Assembly (NCBI RefSeq): GCF_019969685.1
Contig: NZ_JAHXYZ010000002.1
Location: 744,001 to 808,000 of the forward strand
Length of the DNA: 64,000 bases
Direction: 5' to 3'
Source: Microbacterium sp. EST19A
GTDB taxonomy: Bacteria; Actinomycetota; Actinomycetes; Actinomycetales; Microbacteriaceae
Below are positions 36,168 through 46,591 of the stretch, in pieces. Position numbers and translations under genes: made by a program. Within the stretch, counting starts at the first letter, position 1, and each line of letters begins with the position of its first letter. The notes below the pieces were generated by a model. The model saw only the letters and a list, made by a program, of their open reading frames with translations, did no database searches and was not told where the DNA came from.

Positions 36168-36826
36168 CCCCGGATCCCCGCATCCTGTCCGGTGGCCGGC
36201 ACGCCGCCGGACAGGAAGTCCTCGATCGCCGCGATCGTCTCGGCATTGTCACGATGCCGGACGCCGCGGATGCCGACGGCGGCGGCACCCGCGATCGCTT
36301 CGGCGTGATCGTCGATGAAGAAGACCTCGTCCGATGCGGCGCCGAGCCGCTCCAGCGCGCGGAGATACGCCGGGGGCTCGGGCTTGTTCACGCCCTGCTC
36401 GTGGCTGTAGCAGATCGGATCGAAGATCTCGGAGAGTCCGAATCGTCGCTCCTCCTCCTCGCGGGCGCCGTCGGCGGAGTTCGAGAGTATGGCGGTGCGC
36501 GCACGTCCGCGGAGGGATCGGGCGTACTCGATCAGCTCGGTGTTGCCGGTGCCGCAGTATTCGTCCCAGAAGTCCGCGCGCATTGCTTCGAGCTGATCGG
36601 GATCGAGTTCGAGCGCCGACGCGAGTCCCGACCAGAACTCCTCGGCGCGACCGGACGTCACATCGATCCGGGGCAGGTCGGCCGCGTCGACCCGGGCATC
36701 GACCTCGGCGCGAGCGAGGCCGGCGCGATCGGACCAGCGCTGCCACCACTGCTCCTGCCAGGTGTCGTCGTCGACGACCTCCAGCACACCGCCGATGTCG
36801 AACAGGACCCAGGTCGCGTCAGCCAT
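36164..36826 (-). CDS. HAD-superfamily hydrolase
   Basis: The 220-residue protein has HAD motif I as FDIGGVLE (residues 8-15; the second Asp of DxD is replaced by Gly, as in several HAD subfamilies with DIGGV), motif II AILSNSAD, and motif III/IV KPEPPAYLRALERLG...VFFIDDHAEAIAGA. A small-molecule phosphatase is likely, although the loss of the second Asp may affect catalysis. TAGGGT lies six bases before the ATG at 36826. Its stop overlaps that of the MHS transporter tail to tail. Confidence 0.82.
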   Translation of the reverse strand: MADATWVLFDIGGVLEVVDDDTWQEQWWQRWSDRAGLARAEVDARVDAADLPRIDVTSGRAEEFWSGLASALELDPDQLEAMRADFWDEYCGTGNTELIEYARSLRGRARTAILSNSADGAREEEERRFGLSEIFDPICYSHEQGVNKPEPPAYLRALERLGAASDEVFFIDDHAEAIAGAAAVGIRGVRHRDNAETIAAIEDFLSGGVPATGQDAGIRG

Positions 36827-36832
36827 CCGGAC

Positions 36833-36838
36833 ACCCTA
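36833..36838 (-). promoter_or_regulatory. -10 element of the HAD gene
   Basis: TAGGGT on the minus strand, six bases before the ATG. Confidence 0.55.
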
Positions 36839-36855
36839 GAACAGCGGTCTGGAAG

Positions 36856-37887
36856 TCAGTACTCGGCCGTGATCGTGCGGGCGGCACCATCGAGTGCCAT
36901 GACGCCGCCGTATGGCAGGATCCACTGCGGTCGGGTATGCCCGAACGGCGGACCGACGCAGACCACAGCATCCGGGTTGTAGCGCCCGACCTGGTCGAGC
37001 ACGGCATCCCGCTGCGCCGCACGGAGCGCGGCGACTTCGGTAGGCGACGGGTGGAACTCGAAGTCGCTGACGGGAGGCCGCGCGACCACCACGCCCGCCA
37101 CCGCACCGAGGACCCCCCGCTCTCCGAGCCCTCGCAGCCACCGGGCCACCCAGCTCGCGGGCGGGCGCTCCTCACTGGTCTCGAGCAGGAGGATGCCGCC
37201 GACGAGGGCTTCGACATCCGGCAGACGGTCCGCGAGCGCGAGCCCGTCGATGACCTCGAGGCAGCCGCCCCAGGTGCGGCCGCTGACGCGCGCGGCAGGA
37301 CCTGCCCACGTCCACTCCTCCGTCGCGACACGGTCACCGAATTCGCTCAGCGCGAGCGGGTCGGCCCAGCGGCGCCCGACATCCTCCGACTCCCCCGGAT
37401 CGGTGATGTCGAGCACCCCTCCGTCGAGAAGCAGAGCCCGCAGAGAGCTGAGGTGGATGTCGTCGACCGAGGGGCCCGGACCGATGTGCACGGCCGTGGA
37501 CCCTCCGTAGTATCCGCGGACGCCGAGTCCCCACAGCCAGTTCAGGATGTTGGTGTTGTCGCTGTAGCCGACGAAGGGCTTCGGGTCGGCCACCGGGAGC
37601 GCAGGATCGAGGTGCGGCACGACGAGCACCTGGTCGTCGCCGCCGATCGTGGCGAGGATCGCTCGGATGCCGGGGTCGGCGAAGGCCGCGTTCACGTCGG
37701 CCGCCCGCGCCTCCGGCGTCGCATCGAGTTCGCGCGTGGTCGGATACTCCACGGGCACGAGTCCGGTCAGCTCGCGCAACCGCTCCATGGCCTGCTCGTG
37801 CAGCGCCGGCGCGACCGCCGGAGCCGCGAACGCGGGTGAGAGCACGGCGACGCGGTCGCCGGGGAGGAGCTTCGGTGCGGACAGCAT
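36856..37887 (-). CDS. S66 family peptidase (LD-carboxypeptidase/MccF-like)
   Basis: The 343-residue protein has the S66 catalytic set: Ser in FVGYSDNTNI, Glu in GILLLETSEE, and His in FGHTRPQW. The family includes LdcA, which trims the D-Ala of muropeptide tetrapeptides in cell-wall recycling, and MccF, which inactivates microcin C. The extended C-terminal half resembles the MccF branch, so either role is possible. I use the ATG at 37887, which follows CAGACT-N6, rather than the upstream ATG at 37908. Confidence 0.88.
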   Translation of the reverse strand: MLSAPKLLPGDRVAVLSPAFAAPAVAPALHEQAMERLRELTGLVPVEYPTTRELDATPEARAADVNAAFADPGIRAILATIGGDDQVLVVPHLDPALPVADPKPFVGYSDNTNILNWLWGLGVRGYYGGSTAVHIGPGPSVDDIHLSSLRALLLDGGVLDITDPGESEDVGRRWADPLALSEFGDRVATEEWTWAGPAARVSGRTWGGCLEVIDGLALADRLPDVEALVGGILLLETSEERPPASWVARWLRGLGERGVLGAVAGVVVARPPVSDFEFHPSPTEVAALRAAQRDAVLDQVGRYNPDAVVCVGPPFGHTRPQWILPYGGVMALDGAARTITAEY

Positions 37888-37893
37888 CCGCCC

Positions 37894-37899
37894 AGTCTG
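37894..37899 (-). promoter_or_regulatory. Candidate -10 of the S66 peptidase gene
   Basis: CAGACT on the minus strand, six bases before the chosen ATG; the first base deviates from TANNNT. Confidence 0.35.
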
Positions 37900-37982
37900 A
37901 CGTCGCACCCCGCTCCCGTCGCAGAATCACACGCCTACGGGACCGAATCGCTGACATATCGCGACAGGAACCGGGGGCGCGG

Positions 37983-38026
37983 GTCAATGAATGTTGACAA
38001 AGGGCACTGCGTCAATGAAGATTGAC
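37983..38026 (+). promoter_or_regulatory. Twin 16-bp inverted repeats upstream of the small HTH gene
   Basis: GTCAATGAATGTTGAC (37983-37998) and GTCAATGAAGATTGAC (38011-38026) have the same half-sites; the second is a perfect GTCAAT/ATTGAC palindrome. They are 28 bp apart, and the second ends one base before the AGGAGG ribosome site. They are candidate binding sites for the encoded HTH protein. Confidence 0.6.
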
Positions 38027-38039
38027 GCAGGAGGTCATG

Positions 38040-38246
38040 ATGACGATACCGACCGCGATCGCGGAAGACGACGGAGGCGAGCCGCTGGCCGCACTGCACC
38101 GGCTCGCCGGCATCCGCCAGGAGGTCGCCCGCGCCGAGGAGACCCAGGTGCGCCGCGCGCGCAACGCCGGCTACTCGTGGCAGGCGATCGCCAGCGCCCT
38201 GGGCGTGAGCAAGCAGGCCGCGCACCGGAGATTCGGTCGCCGCTGA
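38040..38246 (+). CDS. Small helix-turn-helix protein
   Basis: The 68-residue protein consists of a helical N-terminus and a C-terminal HTH: RRARNAGYSWQAIASALGVS, ending KQAAHRRFGRR. Such mini-HTH proteins occur across actinobacteria, alone or next to Clp N-domain proteins. The ATG at 38040 is spaced six bases from AGGAGG; an adjacent ATG at 38037 would add one Met. Two palindromes immediately upstream suggest autoregulation. No functional target is evident. Confidence 0.8.
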   Translation: MTIPTAIAEDDGGEPLAALHRLAGIRQEVARAEETQVRRARNAGYSWQAIASALGVSKQAAHRRFGRR

Positions 38247-38325
38247 CCTCGGCACACAGCCCATCCACAGAATCCGGACGCGCACGAAGTACGGTCTAAT
38301 TACCCTTCTTAGATCGAGGTCCCGC

Positions 38326-40230
38326 ATGTCCAGCACGGCGACACCACGCCGCCGCGGACGCGGCGCGCAGCCCGAGGGCCCCCGCGCCACGTTCCGTCAG
38401 CTCCTCCCCTTCCTGTTCGAGCACAAGCGCACGCTGATCGTGGTCGCCGTGCTCAGCGTCGTCGGCGCCGCGACATCACTCGTGCAGCCGCTGCTCGTCG
38501 GTCAGGTCATCGAGGCGGTGCAGTCCGACGGCGCCCTCGGCATCCTGGTCTGGCTGCTGGTCGGCTTCGTGATCGTGTCGTCGATCATCTCCGGCTTCCA
38601 GCACTACCTGCTGCAGCGCACCGGTACCGCGGTCGTGTATTCGAGTCGGCGCAAGCTCATCGCCCGCATCCTGCACCTGCCGGTCTCCGAGTTCGACGCC
38701 CGCCGCACCGGCGACCTCGTGTCGCGGGTCGGCACCGACACGACGCTCCTTTACGCCGTGCTCACGCAGGGACTGGCGGATGCCGTGGGCAGCGCCGTGC
38801 TGTTCCTCGGAGCGCTCATCGCGATGCTGGTGATCGACCCCATCCTGCTGCTGCTCATCGTCATCGTCATCGGCATCTCCGTCGTCACAGTCGTGCTGCT
38901 GAGCGGTCGCATCCGCACCGCCTCGACCCAGCAGCAGGAGAAAGTCGGGGCGCTGGCCTCGGGCGTGGAGCGGGCGATCGGCTCGATCCGCACGGTCCGC
39001 GCGTCGGGTGCGACCGAGCGCGAGACCGCCGCCGTCTCGGAGCTCGCGTCCGACGCGTACGGCATCGGCGTGCGGATCGCGAAGATCTCCTCACTCGTCG
39101 TGCCGGTCTCCGGCATCGCGCTGCAGCTGTCGCTCCTCGTCGTGCTGGGTGTCGGCGGCTTCCGCGTCGCGGCCGGCGCGATCTCGATCGCCTCGCTGAT
39201 CGCGTTCATCATGTTCCTGTTCCTGCTGGTCATGCCGCTCGCCACGACCTTCGGCGCGATCACCTCGGTGAACCAGGCGCTCGGCGCTCTCGGACGCATC
39301 CAGGAAGTGCTCGACCTGCCGACCGAGACGCAGGACGACGAGAGGATCGCGGCCGACCTTCGGCAGGCTCAGGGATCCACTGTTGAGGAGCCCACCCTCT
39401 CCGCGCCGGCGATCGAGTTCCGCGACGTGCGGTTCCACTACCCGGCCAACGTCGTCGCCGCCCGTCAGGCCGCAGCGAAAGAGGCGCGGAACTTGCTCGC
39501 CGACGCGCACGTCGAACGGGCGGATGCCGAGACCACGGCGATCCCCGACCACGAGGTGCTGCGGGGCGTGTCCTTCTCGGTGCCGCGCGGCACCCGGGTC
39601 GCCCTCGTCGGTCCGAGCGGTGCCGGCAAGAGCACGATCCTGTCGCTGGTCGAGCGGTTCTACGACCCCACCGGTGGTTCGATCCGCCTGCACGGCCACG
39701 ACGCCCGCACCTACCCGCGCGACGAGCTCCGCGCGCAGTTCGGTTACGTCGAGCAGGATGCTCCCACGCTCGCCGGCACACTGGCGGAGAACCTGCGTCT
39801 TGCGGCCCCCGATGCTTCCGACGCCGACTGCGAGAGGGTGCTGCGCGCGGTGAACCTCGGCGACGTCCTCGAACGGAACCCGCTCGGGCTGCAGGCGCCG
39901 GTCGGTGAAGACGGGGTCATGCTCTCCGGCGGCGAGCGTCAGCGTCTCGCCATCGCGCGGGCGTTGCTGACGAATGCGCCGATCCTGTTGCTCGACGAGT
40001 CGACGTCATCGCTCGACGGCGTCAACGAGCAGAAGATGCGTGAGGCGATCGATGCCGTCTCGACCGACCGCACGCTCGTCGTGATCGCCCACCGCCTGTC
40101 GACGGTCGTCGACAGCGACCTCATCGTGGTGCTGGAGAACGGCGTCGTCGTCGGGCAGGGAACGCATTCCGAGCTCGTGGAGTCCACGCCGCTGTACCGC
40201 GATCTCGCCCGGCATCAGCTCCTGGCCTGA
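38326..40230 (+). CDS. ABC transporter, fused permease/ATPase (exporter type)
   Basis: The 634-residue half-transporter has a six-segment type IV membrane domain (about residues 35-320) and a C-terminal ATPase with Walker A GPSGAGKS, Q-loop YVEQDAPT, signature LSGGERQR, and Walker B ILLLDESTSSLD. It should work as a homodimer exporting lipids, peptides or drugs. An Ala/Glu-rich insertion of about 35 residues (AARQAAAKEARNLL...) separates the first ATPase strand from Walker A. The ATG at 38326 has GAGG ahead. A perfect terminator follows after the stop. Confidence 0.92.
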   Translation: MSSTATPRRRGRGAQPEGPRATFRQLLPFLFEHKRTLIVVAVLSVVGAATSLVQPLLVGQVIEAVQSDGALGILVWLLVGFVIVSSIISGFQHYLLQRTGTAVVYSSRRKLIARILHLPVSEFDARRTGDLVSRVGTDTTLLYAVLTQGLADAVGSAVLFLGALIAMLVIDPILLLLIVIVIGISVVTVVLLSGRIRTASTQQQEKVGALASGVERAIGSIRTVRASGATERETAAVSELASDAYGIGVRIAKISSLVVPVSGIALQLSLLVVLGVGGFRVAAGAISIASLIAFIMFLFLLVMPLATTFGAITSVNQALGALGRIQEVLDLPTETQDDERIAADLRQAQGSTVEEPTLSAPAIEFRDVRFHYPANVVAARQAAAKEARNLLADAHVERADAETTAIPDHEVLRGVSFSVPRGTRVALVGPSGAGKSTILSLVERFYDPTGGSIRLHGHDARTYPRDELRAQFGYVEQDAPTLAGTLAENLRLAAPDASDADCERVLRAVNLGDVLERNPLGLQAPVGEDGVMLSGGERQRLAIARALLTNAPILLLDESTSSLDGVNEQKMREAIDAVSTDRTLVVIAHRLSTVVDSDLIVVLENGVVVGQGTHSELVESTPLYRDLARHQLLA

Positions 40231-40339
40231 GCGTTCCGCGGCATACGCGAAGGCGAGACGCCGGAGACCACTCAGCCATGGGTTCGTCTCTGACATCCCG
40301 CCTTCGCGGGTTCCACCGGCCGCGGAGGCCGGAAGGGGA

Positions 40340-40365
40340 GGTGCCGACTCCCCCGAGTCGGCACC
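40340..40365. terminator. Perfect bidirectional terminator hairpin
   Basis: An 11-base-pair perfect stem (GGTGCCGACTC with GAGTCGGCACC) with loop CCCC lies between the convergent ABC exporter and pckG, 10 bases from the pckG stop. A second G/C inverted repeat (CCGGCC...GGCCGG) lies just before it. Confidence 0.85.
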
Positions 40366-40374
40366 GGTCTGGGG

Positions 40375-42237
40375 CTACGCCTTGGCCAGGCGGTAGCGGA
40401 GCGAGGAGAGCTCGGCGCGCAGCGCCGCCGGAACCTTGTCGCCGAAGGTGTCGTAGAACGCCTCGGTGAGGTCGGCCTCGGTCTTCCATGCCTCGGCGTC
40501 GACGGAGAAGAGCTCGTCGAGGTCGGCGGCGGGGATGTCGAGTCCGTCGAGGTTGAGGTCCTCCGGGCGCGGCAGGCGACCGATCGGGCTGTCTACCGCA
40601 GGCACGTCACCGGCGATGCGGCGGATGATCCAGTCGACGACGCGCGAGTTGTCGCCGAAGCCGGGCCACAGGAAACGGCCGTCGTCGCCGCGGCGGAACC
40701 AGTTCACCTGGAAGATGCGCGGCGCACGGTCGAAGCGCAGGCTGCGACCGACCTTGAGCCAGTGCCCGAAGTAGTCCGCCATGTTGTAGCCGCAGAACGG
40801 CAGCATCGCGAACGGGTCGCGGCGGAGCTCCCCGACCTTGCCCTCGGCCGCAGCCGTGCGCTCGGAGGAGATGTTCGAGCCGAGGAAGACCCCGTGCGTC
40901 CAGTCGGTGGCCTCCACCACGAGCGGCACGTTGCTCGCGCGGCGTCCGCCGAAGAGGATGACGTCGAGCGGCACGGCCTGCTCCCAGTCCTCGGAGATCT
41001 GCGGGCACTGCGCGGCCGAGACCGTGAAACGGGAGTTCGGGTGCGCGGCGGGACGGTCGGAGTCCGGCGTCCAGTCGTTGCCCTCCCAGTCGATCAGGTG
41101 TGCGGGCGCGTGATCGGTCAGGCCCTCCCACCAGACGTCGCCGTCCGGGCGCAGCGCGACGTTCGTGAAGATCGTGTTGCCCCACAGCGTCTCGACCGCG
41201 GTGACGTTGGTCGACTCGCCGGTGCCGGGAGCGACGCCGAAGAAGCCGGCCTCGGGGTTGATCGCCCACATGCGACCGTCTTCGCCGGGACGGATCCAGG
41301 CGATGTCGTCGCCGAGGGTCTCGACCCGCCATCCGGGAATCGTGGGACGCAGCATGGCGAGATTCGTCTTGCCGCACGCCGAGGGGAACGCGGCTGCGAC
41401 GTGGTACGCCTTGCCCTGCGGGTCGATCACGCGGATGAGCAGCATGTGCTCGGCGAGCCAGCCCTCGTCGCGGGCGATCACCGAGGCGATGCGCAGCGCG
41501 AAGCACTTCTTCGCGAGGATCGCGTTGCCGCCGTATCCGGAGCCGTACGAGTAGACCTCGAGGGTCTCGGGGAAGTGCACGATGTACTTCTCGTCGTTGC
41601 AGGGCCACTCGACGTCCTGCTGCCCCGGGGCGAGCGGGGCGCCGACCGTGTGCACGGTCTTCACCCACGGTGCGCCCTCGGCGATCCGGCTCGTGACGGC
41701 CTCGCCGACGCGGGTCATGATGCCGATGGAAGCGACGGCGTAGGCGCTGTCGGTGACCTGCACGCCGATGTGCGAGAGCGGTCCGCCGACGGGGCCCATC
41801 GAGAACGGAACGACGTACATCGTGCGTCCGCGCATCGATCCCTCGAAGATCTCGTCCATCTTCGCGTGCATGTCGGCGGGGGCGGCCCAGTTGTTCGTCG
41901 GGCCGGCATCCTCTTCCTTCTCGGACGCGATGTAGGTGCGGCCCTCGGTGCGGGCGACGTCGCTCGGGTGCGAGCGGGCGAGGTAGGAGCCGGGGCGCCA
42001 TTCGGGGTTGAGCTTGATGAGCTTGCCCTCGCTGACGAGGCCGCGCAGGAGCCAGTCGTTCTCGGCCCGCGAGCCGTCGACCCAGTGCACGGAGCCGGGC
42101 TGGGTCAGCGCGCGGATCTCCTCGACCCAGGCGGCCAGCTCGGCCATCGCAGGAGTGTCATACGTCGGTGCCGCACCGAACGTGCGCTCCGTGGTGACGG
42201 GGGACGTGCGAGGGGTGATGACTTCGGCCATGGCCAT
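40375..42237 (-). CDS. pckG: Phosphoenolpyruvate carboxykinase (GTP)
   Basis: The 620-residue enzyme has the GTP-PEPCK P-loop [14 protein letters not shown] near residue 286, the metal site region [13 protein letters not shown], and the nucleotide loop [12 protein letters not shown]. It makes PEP from oxaloacetate, the first step of gluconeogenesis. The ATG at 42237 has AAGGAG nine bases upstream. It is divergent from a RamB-like regulator, and two palindromes lie between them. In Corynebacterium RamB controls acetate and gluconeogenic genes, so control of pckG by its neighbour is likely. Confidence 0.96.
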   Translation of the reverse strand: MAMAEVITPRTSPVTTERTFGAAPTYDTPAMAELAAWVEEIRALTQPGSVHWVDGSRAENDWLLRGLVSEGKLIKLNPEWRPGSYLARSHPSDVARTEGRTYIASEKEEDAGPTNNWAAPADMHAKMDEIFEGSMRGRTMYVVPFSMGPVGGPLSHIGVQVTDSAYAVASIGIMTRVGEAVTSRIAEGAPWVKTVHTVGAPLAPGQQDVEWPCNDEKYIVHFPETLEVYSYGSGYGGNAILAKKCFALRIASVIARDEGWLAEHMLLIRVIDPQGKAYHVAAAFPSACGKTNLAMLRPTIPGWRVETLGDDIAWIRPGEDGRMWAINPEAGFFGVAPGTGESTNVTAVETLWGNTIFTNVALRPDGDVWWEGLTDHAPAHLIDWEGNDWTPDSDRPAAHPNSRFTVSAAQCPQISEDWEQAVPLDVILFGGRRASNVPLVVEATDWTHGVFLGSNISSERTAAAEGKVGELRRDPFAMLPFCGYNMADYFGHWLKVGRSLRFDRAPRIFQVNWFRRGDDGRFLWPGFGDNSRVVDWIIRRIAGDVPAVDSPIGRLPRPEDLNLDGLDIPAADLDELFSVDAEAWKTEADLTEAFYDTFGDKVPAALRAELSSLRYRLAKA

Positions 42238-42294
42238 GACTGCTCCTTTGAAGTGTGGGGCGTTGCACCCATCTTCTTCCGACTCGAGGGGTAT

Positions 42295-42330
42295 TTTCGG
42301 ACGAAACAGGCGGTAAGAATTTGAATTCTT
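42295..42330. promoter_or_regulatory. Palindromic operators between pckG and the RamB-like regulator
   Basis: AAGAATT-TG-AATTCTT (42315-42330) is a perfect 7+7 inverted repeat lying four bases before the regulator -10. TTTCG-GA-CGAAA (42295-42306) is a second, shorter one. Both stand out as A/T-rich in a G/C-rich region. Confidence 0.6.
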
Positions 42331-42334
42331 TCGC

Positions 42335-42340
42335 TAGACT
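42335..42340 (+). promoter_or_regulatory. -10 element of the RamB-like regulator
   Basis: TAGACT lies six bases before the ATG. Confidence 0.6.
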
Positions 42341-42346
42341 CAAGGA

Positions 42347-43789
42347 ATGGCGTCCTCCGGCATCCATCTCACGACTCTCGGCCACCGCATCCGTCATCAC
42401 CGACTGGAGAACGGGTTCACCCTCGACGAACTCGGCGCGCTCGTCGGCGTGGCCGGGTCCCAGCTCAGCCTGATCGAGAACGGCAAGCGCGAGCCGAAGC
42501 TCTCGCTGCTCCAGGCGATCGCCCAGGCCACCAGCACGCAGGTCACCGACCTCATCTCCGGCGAGCCGCCGAACCGGCGTGCGGCGCTCGAGATCGAGCT
42601 CGAACGCGCGCAGGAGAGCCCGGTCTTCCGGCAGCTCGGCGTCGCGCCCGTCCGCGTCACCAAGGGCACGAGCGACGAGACCATCGAGTCGATCCTCGGC
42701 CTGCATCGCGAGCTGCAGCGGCGCGAGCGCGAGGCGATCGCGACTCCCGAGGAGGCCCGGCGCGGAAACACCGAGCTCCGGCTGCGGATGCGCGCGCACA
42801 ACAACTACCTGCCCGAGATCGACAAGCTCGCCGAGAAGCACCTCAAGTCCGCCGGTCACGTGCAGGGCGCGGTCACGCACCGCACCGTGAGCATCATGGC
42901 CGAGAAGCTCGGCTTCGAGCTGATCTACGTGAACGACCTCCCGCATTCGACCCGGTCGGTCACCGACCTGGAGAACGGGCGCATCTACCTGCCGCCGGCA
43001 TCCATCCCCGGCGGCCACGGGCTGCGTTCGATGGCGCTGCAGGCCATGGCGCACCGGCTGCTCGGGCACACGCCGCCGACCGACTACGCGGACTTCCTGC
43101 AGCAGCGACTGGAGATCAACTACTTCGCGGCGTCGTGTCTGATGCCGGAGACGGCATCCGTCGCCTTCCTGCAGCAGGCGAAGAAGGACCGCAACCTCGC
43201 CGTCGAGGATTTCCGCGACGCGTTCGGCGTGACGCACGAGGCGGCGGGGATGCGGATGACGAACCTGGTGACGCATCACCTCGGGATGCCGCTGCACTTC
43301 CTCCGCGTCGATGCGACCGGGGCGATCACCCGCGTCTACGAGAACGACGATCTGCCGCTGCCGATGGATGTGACCGGTGCCGTCGAGGGGCAGCGCGTCT
43401 GCCGCAAGTTCCAGGCGCGTGCCGCCTTCACGCAGCAGAACCGCACGACGGAGCACCACCAGTACACGGACACTCCGTCGGGCACGTTCTGGTGCTCGAC
43501 CCAGACCGGTTCATCGAGCGACGGCGAGTTCTCGATCACGGTCGGCGTGCCGTTCGACGATGCGCGCTGGTGGCGCGGTCGCGAGACCGTCGACCGCGCT
43601 GTGTCGACCTGCCCGGATGAGGCCTGCTGCCGACGGCCCTCGAGCGACCTCGCGGAGCGCTGGAACGGGAAGGCCTGGCCCAGTGCACGCGTGCACACGC
43701 ACATGTTCTCGCCGCTCCCCCGCGGCGCGTTCCCCGGCGTGGACGACAACGAGGTGTACAACTTCCTCGGGCGGCACGCCGACGAGTGA
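42347..43789 (+). CDS. XRE/ImmA short-chain fatty acyl regulator (RamB-like)
   Basis: The 480-residue protein has an N-terminal XRE HTH (LGHRIRHHRLENGFTLDELG, then GSQLSLIENGKREPKLSLL), a central IrrE/ImmA-type domain (MALQAMAHRLLGH, RLEINYFAASCLMP) and a C-terminal DUF2083 region with CRKFQARAAF and a Cys cluster (CPDEACCRR). This architecture is that of RamB, PrpR and ScfR, which sense acyl-CoA status in actinobacteria. The HExxH of ImmA peptidases is absent (AMAHRLLGH instead), so a sensing role is more likely than proteolysis. It probably regulates pckG and itself. Confidence 0.88.
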   Translation: MASSGIHLTTLGHRIRHHRLENGFTLDELGALVGVAGSQLSLIENGKREPKLSLLQAIAQATSTQVTDLISGEPPNRRAALEIELERAQESPVFRQLGVAPVRVTKGTSDETIESILGLHRELQRREREAIATPEEARRGNTELRLRMRAHNNYLPEIDKLAEKHLKSAGHVQGAVTHRTVSIMAEKLGFELIYVNDLPHSTRSVTDLENGRIYLPPASIPGGHGLRSMALQAMAHRLLGHTPPTDYADFLQQRLEINYFAASCLMPETASVAFLQQAKKDRNLAVEDFRDAFGVTHEAAGMRMTNLVTHHLGMPLHFLRVDATGAITRVYENDDLPLPMDVTGAVEGQRVCRKFQARAAFTQQNRTTEHHQYTDTPSGTFWCSTQTGSSSDGEFSITVGVPFDDARWWRGRETVDRAVSTCPDEACCRRPSSDLAERWNGKAWPSARVHTHMFSPLPRGAFPGVDDNEVYNFLGRHADE

Positions 43790-43795
43790 GGCGGC

Positions 43796-44842
43796 TCAGC
43801 CCGCGGTGAATCGCTCGAAGCGGGCGAGCGCCGCGGTCACCCCGTCGGGATCGGTGGGAGCGACGAAGAACTCCGGCGGGACTCCCTTGCTGGCGGTCGC
43901 GTGCATCCAGCATCCGATGACCTGACCGTGCTCGACGAGGGTCGCGCGGACCATGCCGTTCTTCCCCGGGCCGACGGCGGCGAGGTGCTCGGGCGCGCAG
44001 ACGGTCGTGCGGTCGGCGTAGGAGAGGTAGTACTCGTCGAAGGCTCCGAGTGCGAGGACGGATGCCGTGCCCGACGCGCGCCGCGGACGCTCCGTCGCGG
44101 CGAAGAGCCCCTCGGCCACCTCGGTCACGCGGCCTGCTGCCCTGTCCCTGGCCTCACGGGACTGGCCGAGCGTCAGGCCCGACCACCAGGCGAAGTCCGC
44201 GACGCCCGCGGGTCCGTGCCCCGCGATGTAGCGCACGAAGAGCTCGGCGAGCGGGTCGTCGGGGTGGGCGTGCTCGCGGATGTGGTCTTCCACCAGGACG
44301 AAGCGCTGCTCGCGCGTCACCCCATCGCGGGCGACGACGGGCCCCTGGCAGATCAGCCCGTCGATGGTGAGTTCGAAGAGCAGGTGCAGCCCCCGCTGGC
44401 CGGTGGGGTCGATGCCCACGCCCTCGAGGATCTCGAAGATCTCGGCGCGCGTGCGGCCGCCATCGCGCAGCGCCGGGGTCAGCGCCCGCACGGTGAGCGC
44501 GACCATGTCGTCGTCGATGCCGAGATCGCGGTGCCGTGAAGCCGCCTGCTGCCGCTGCCGCGCCGATGTGACGGACAGCACCCAGCCGAGGTCGCGCGCC
44601 GGGATCGTGTGCAGGGTGCCGCGCATCGGCCACGCGCGCACCAGGTCGCCGCGGTCGAAGGCACGGTCGACGTCGCGCAGTCGCACCTCGCCGCGGGTGC
44701 GCAGCGCGAGCGCCCATCGACCGGCGGTGAAGTCCTGGCTCTGCACCGCGAGCATGTGCGTCGCGGCATCCGTCACCGTCAGTGCCGGGGCGGTGAGACG
44801 GTGCGATCGGAGACGCTCGGCCAGCAGGGTCGCGGTCTTCAT
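43796..44842 (-). CDS. Winged-helix protein of the AlkZ/YcaQ (HTH_42) family
   Basis: The 348-residue protein carries the family catalytic-type motif AVQSQDF (Gln34-x-Gln36), winged-helix repeats, and LGAFDEYYLSYADR in the C-terminal half. In Streptomyces AlkZ and E. coli YcaQ/AlkX, QxD or QxQ motif proteins unhook DNA interstrand crosslinks as glycosylases. A QxQ motif fits the YcaQ-like branch. It may repair endogenous or self-made alkylation damage; no biosynthetic cluster is seen nearby. I start at the ATG at 44842, which follows CATGAT-N6. Confidence 0.82.
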   Translation of the reverse strand: MKTATLLAERLRSHRLTAPALTVTDAATHMLAVQSQDFTAGRWALALRTRGEVRLRDVDRAFDRGDLVRAWPMRGTLHTIPARDLGWVLSVTSARQRQQAASRHRDLGIDDDMVALTVRALTPALRDGGRTRAEIFEILEGVGIDPTGQRGLHLLFELTIDGLICQGPVVARDGVTREQRFVLVEDHIREHAHPDDPLAELFVRYIAGHGPAGVADFAWWSGLTLGQSREARDRAAGRVTEVAEGLFAATERPRRASGTASVLALGAFDEYYLSYADRTTVCAPEHLAAVGPGKNGMVRATLVEHGQVIGCWMHATASKGVPPEFFVAPTDPDGVTAALARFERFTAG

Positions 44843-44848
44843 GACCCC

Positions 44849-44854
44849 ATCATG
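44849..44854 (-). promoter_or_regulatory. Candidate -10 of the AlkZ/YcaQ-like gene
   Basis: CATGAT on the minus strand, six bases before the ATG; the first base deviates from TANNNT. Confidence 0.3.
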
Positions 44855-44868
44855 CCGGGGGCCGGCGA

Positions 44869-44886
44869 CGTCGCGCATCTGCGACG
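44869..44886 (-). terminator. Candidate terminator after the GAPDH gene
   Basis: CGTCGC and GCGACG form a six-base-pair stem with a six-base loop, three bases beyond the GAPDH stop. Confidence 0.35.
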
Positions 44887-44889
44887 CGG

Positions 44890-46338
<1,449 letters not shown>

Positions 46339-46523
46339 CTGCGTCCTTGCATGTGTGAGCGCGCCGAGATCGCCGGCGCGCGAGATTGCCGGGTGAGCTT
46401 CGGGGGATGCCACCAGCGTACGCGGGGGTGGGCGCGGCATCCGAATCCACCGACACCGGAGTTCACCCGCCGGTCGGGGAATCGTGCGAGCATCGGACAC
46501 GTTCCTCCCCTCGAAAGCCCACC

Positions 46524-46565
46524 GAACTCCCGATCGAACTCCCACGGAACTCCCGATCGAACTCC
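46524..46565 (+). repeat. 23-bp tandem repeat upstream of the SMR pair
   Basis: GAACTCCCGATCGAACTCC occurs at 46524-46542 and again at 46547-46565. The unit spacing of 23 bases and the internal GATC palindrome suggest paired regulator sites. The repeat ends 27 bases before the first SMR start. Confidence 0.65.
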
Positions 46566-46591
46566 GTTCGAACATCCGAAAGGCGCTGCAC

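Noticed and set aside
46556..46572. TCGAAC-TCC-GTTCGA before the SMR pair as an SOS box
   Set aside because: The spacer is three bases rather than four and the sequence is part of the tandem repeat, so LexA binding is unlikely.
46500..46591. Guanidine riboswitch (ykkC or mini-ykkC) before the SMR genes
   Set aside because: Only one ACGG is present and no paired hairpins with ACGR loops or ykkC-I consensus blocks can be formed.
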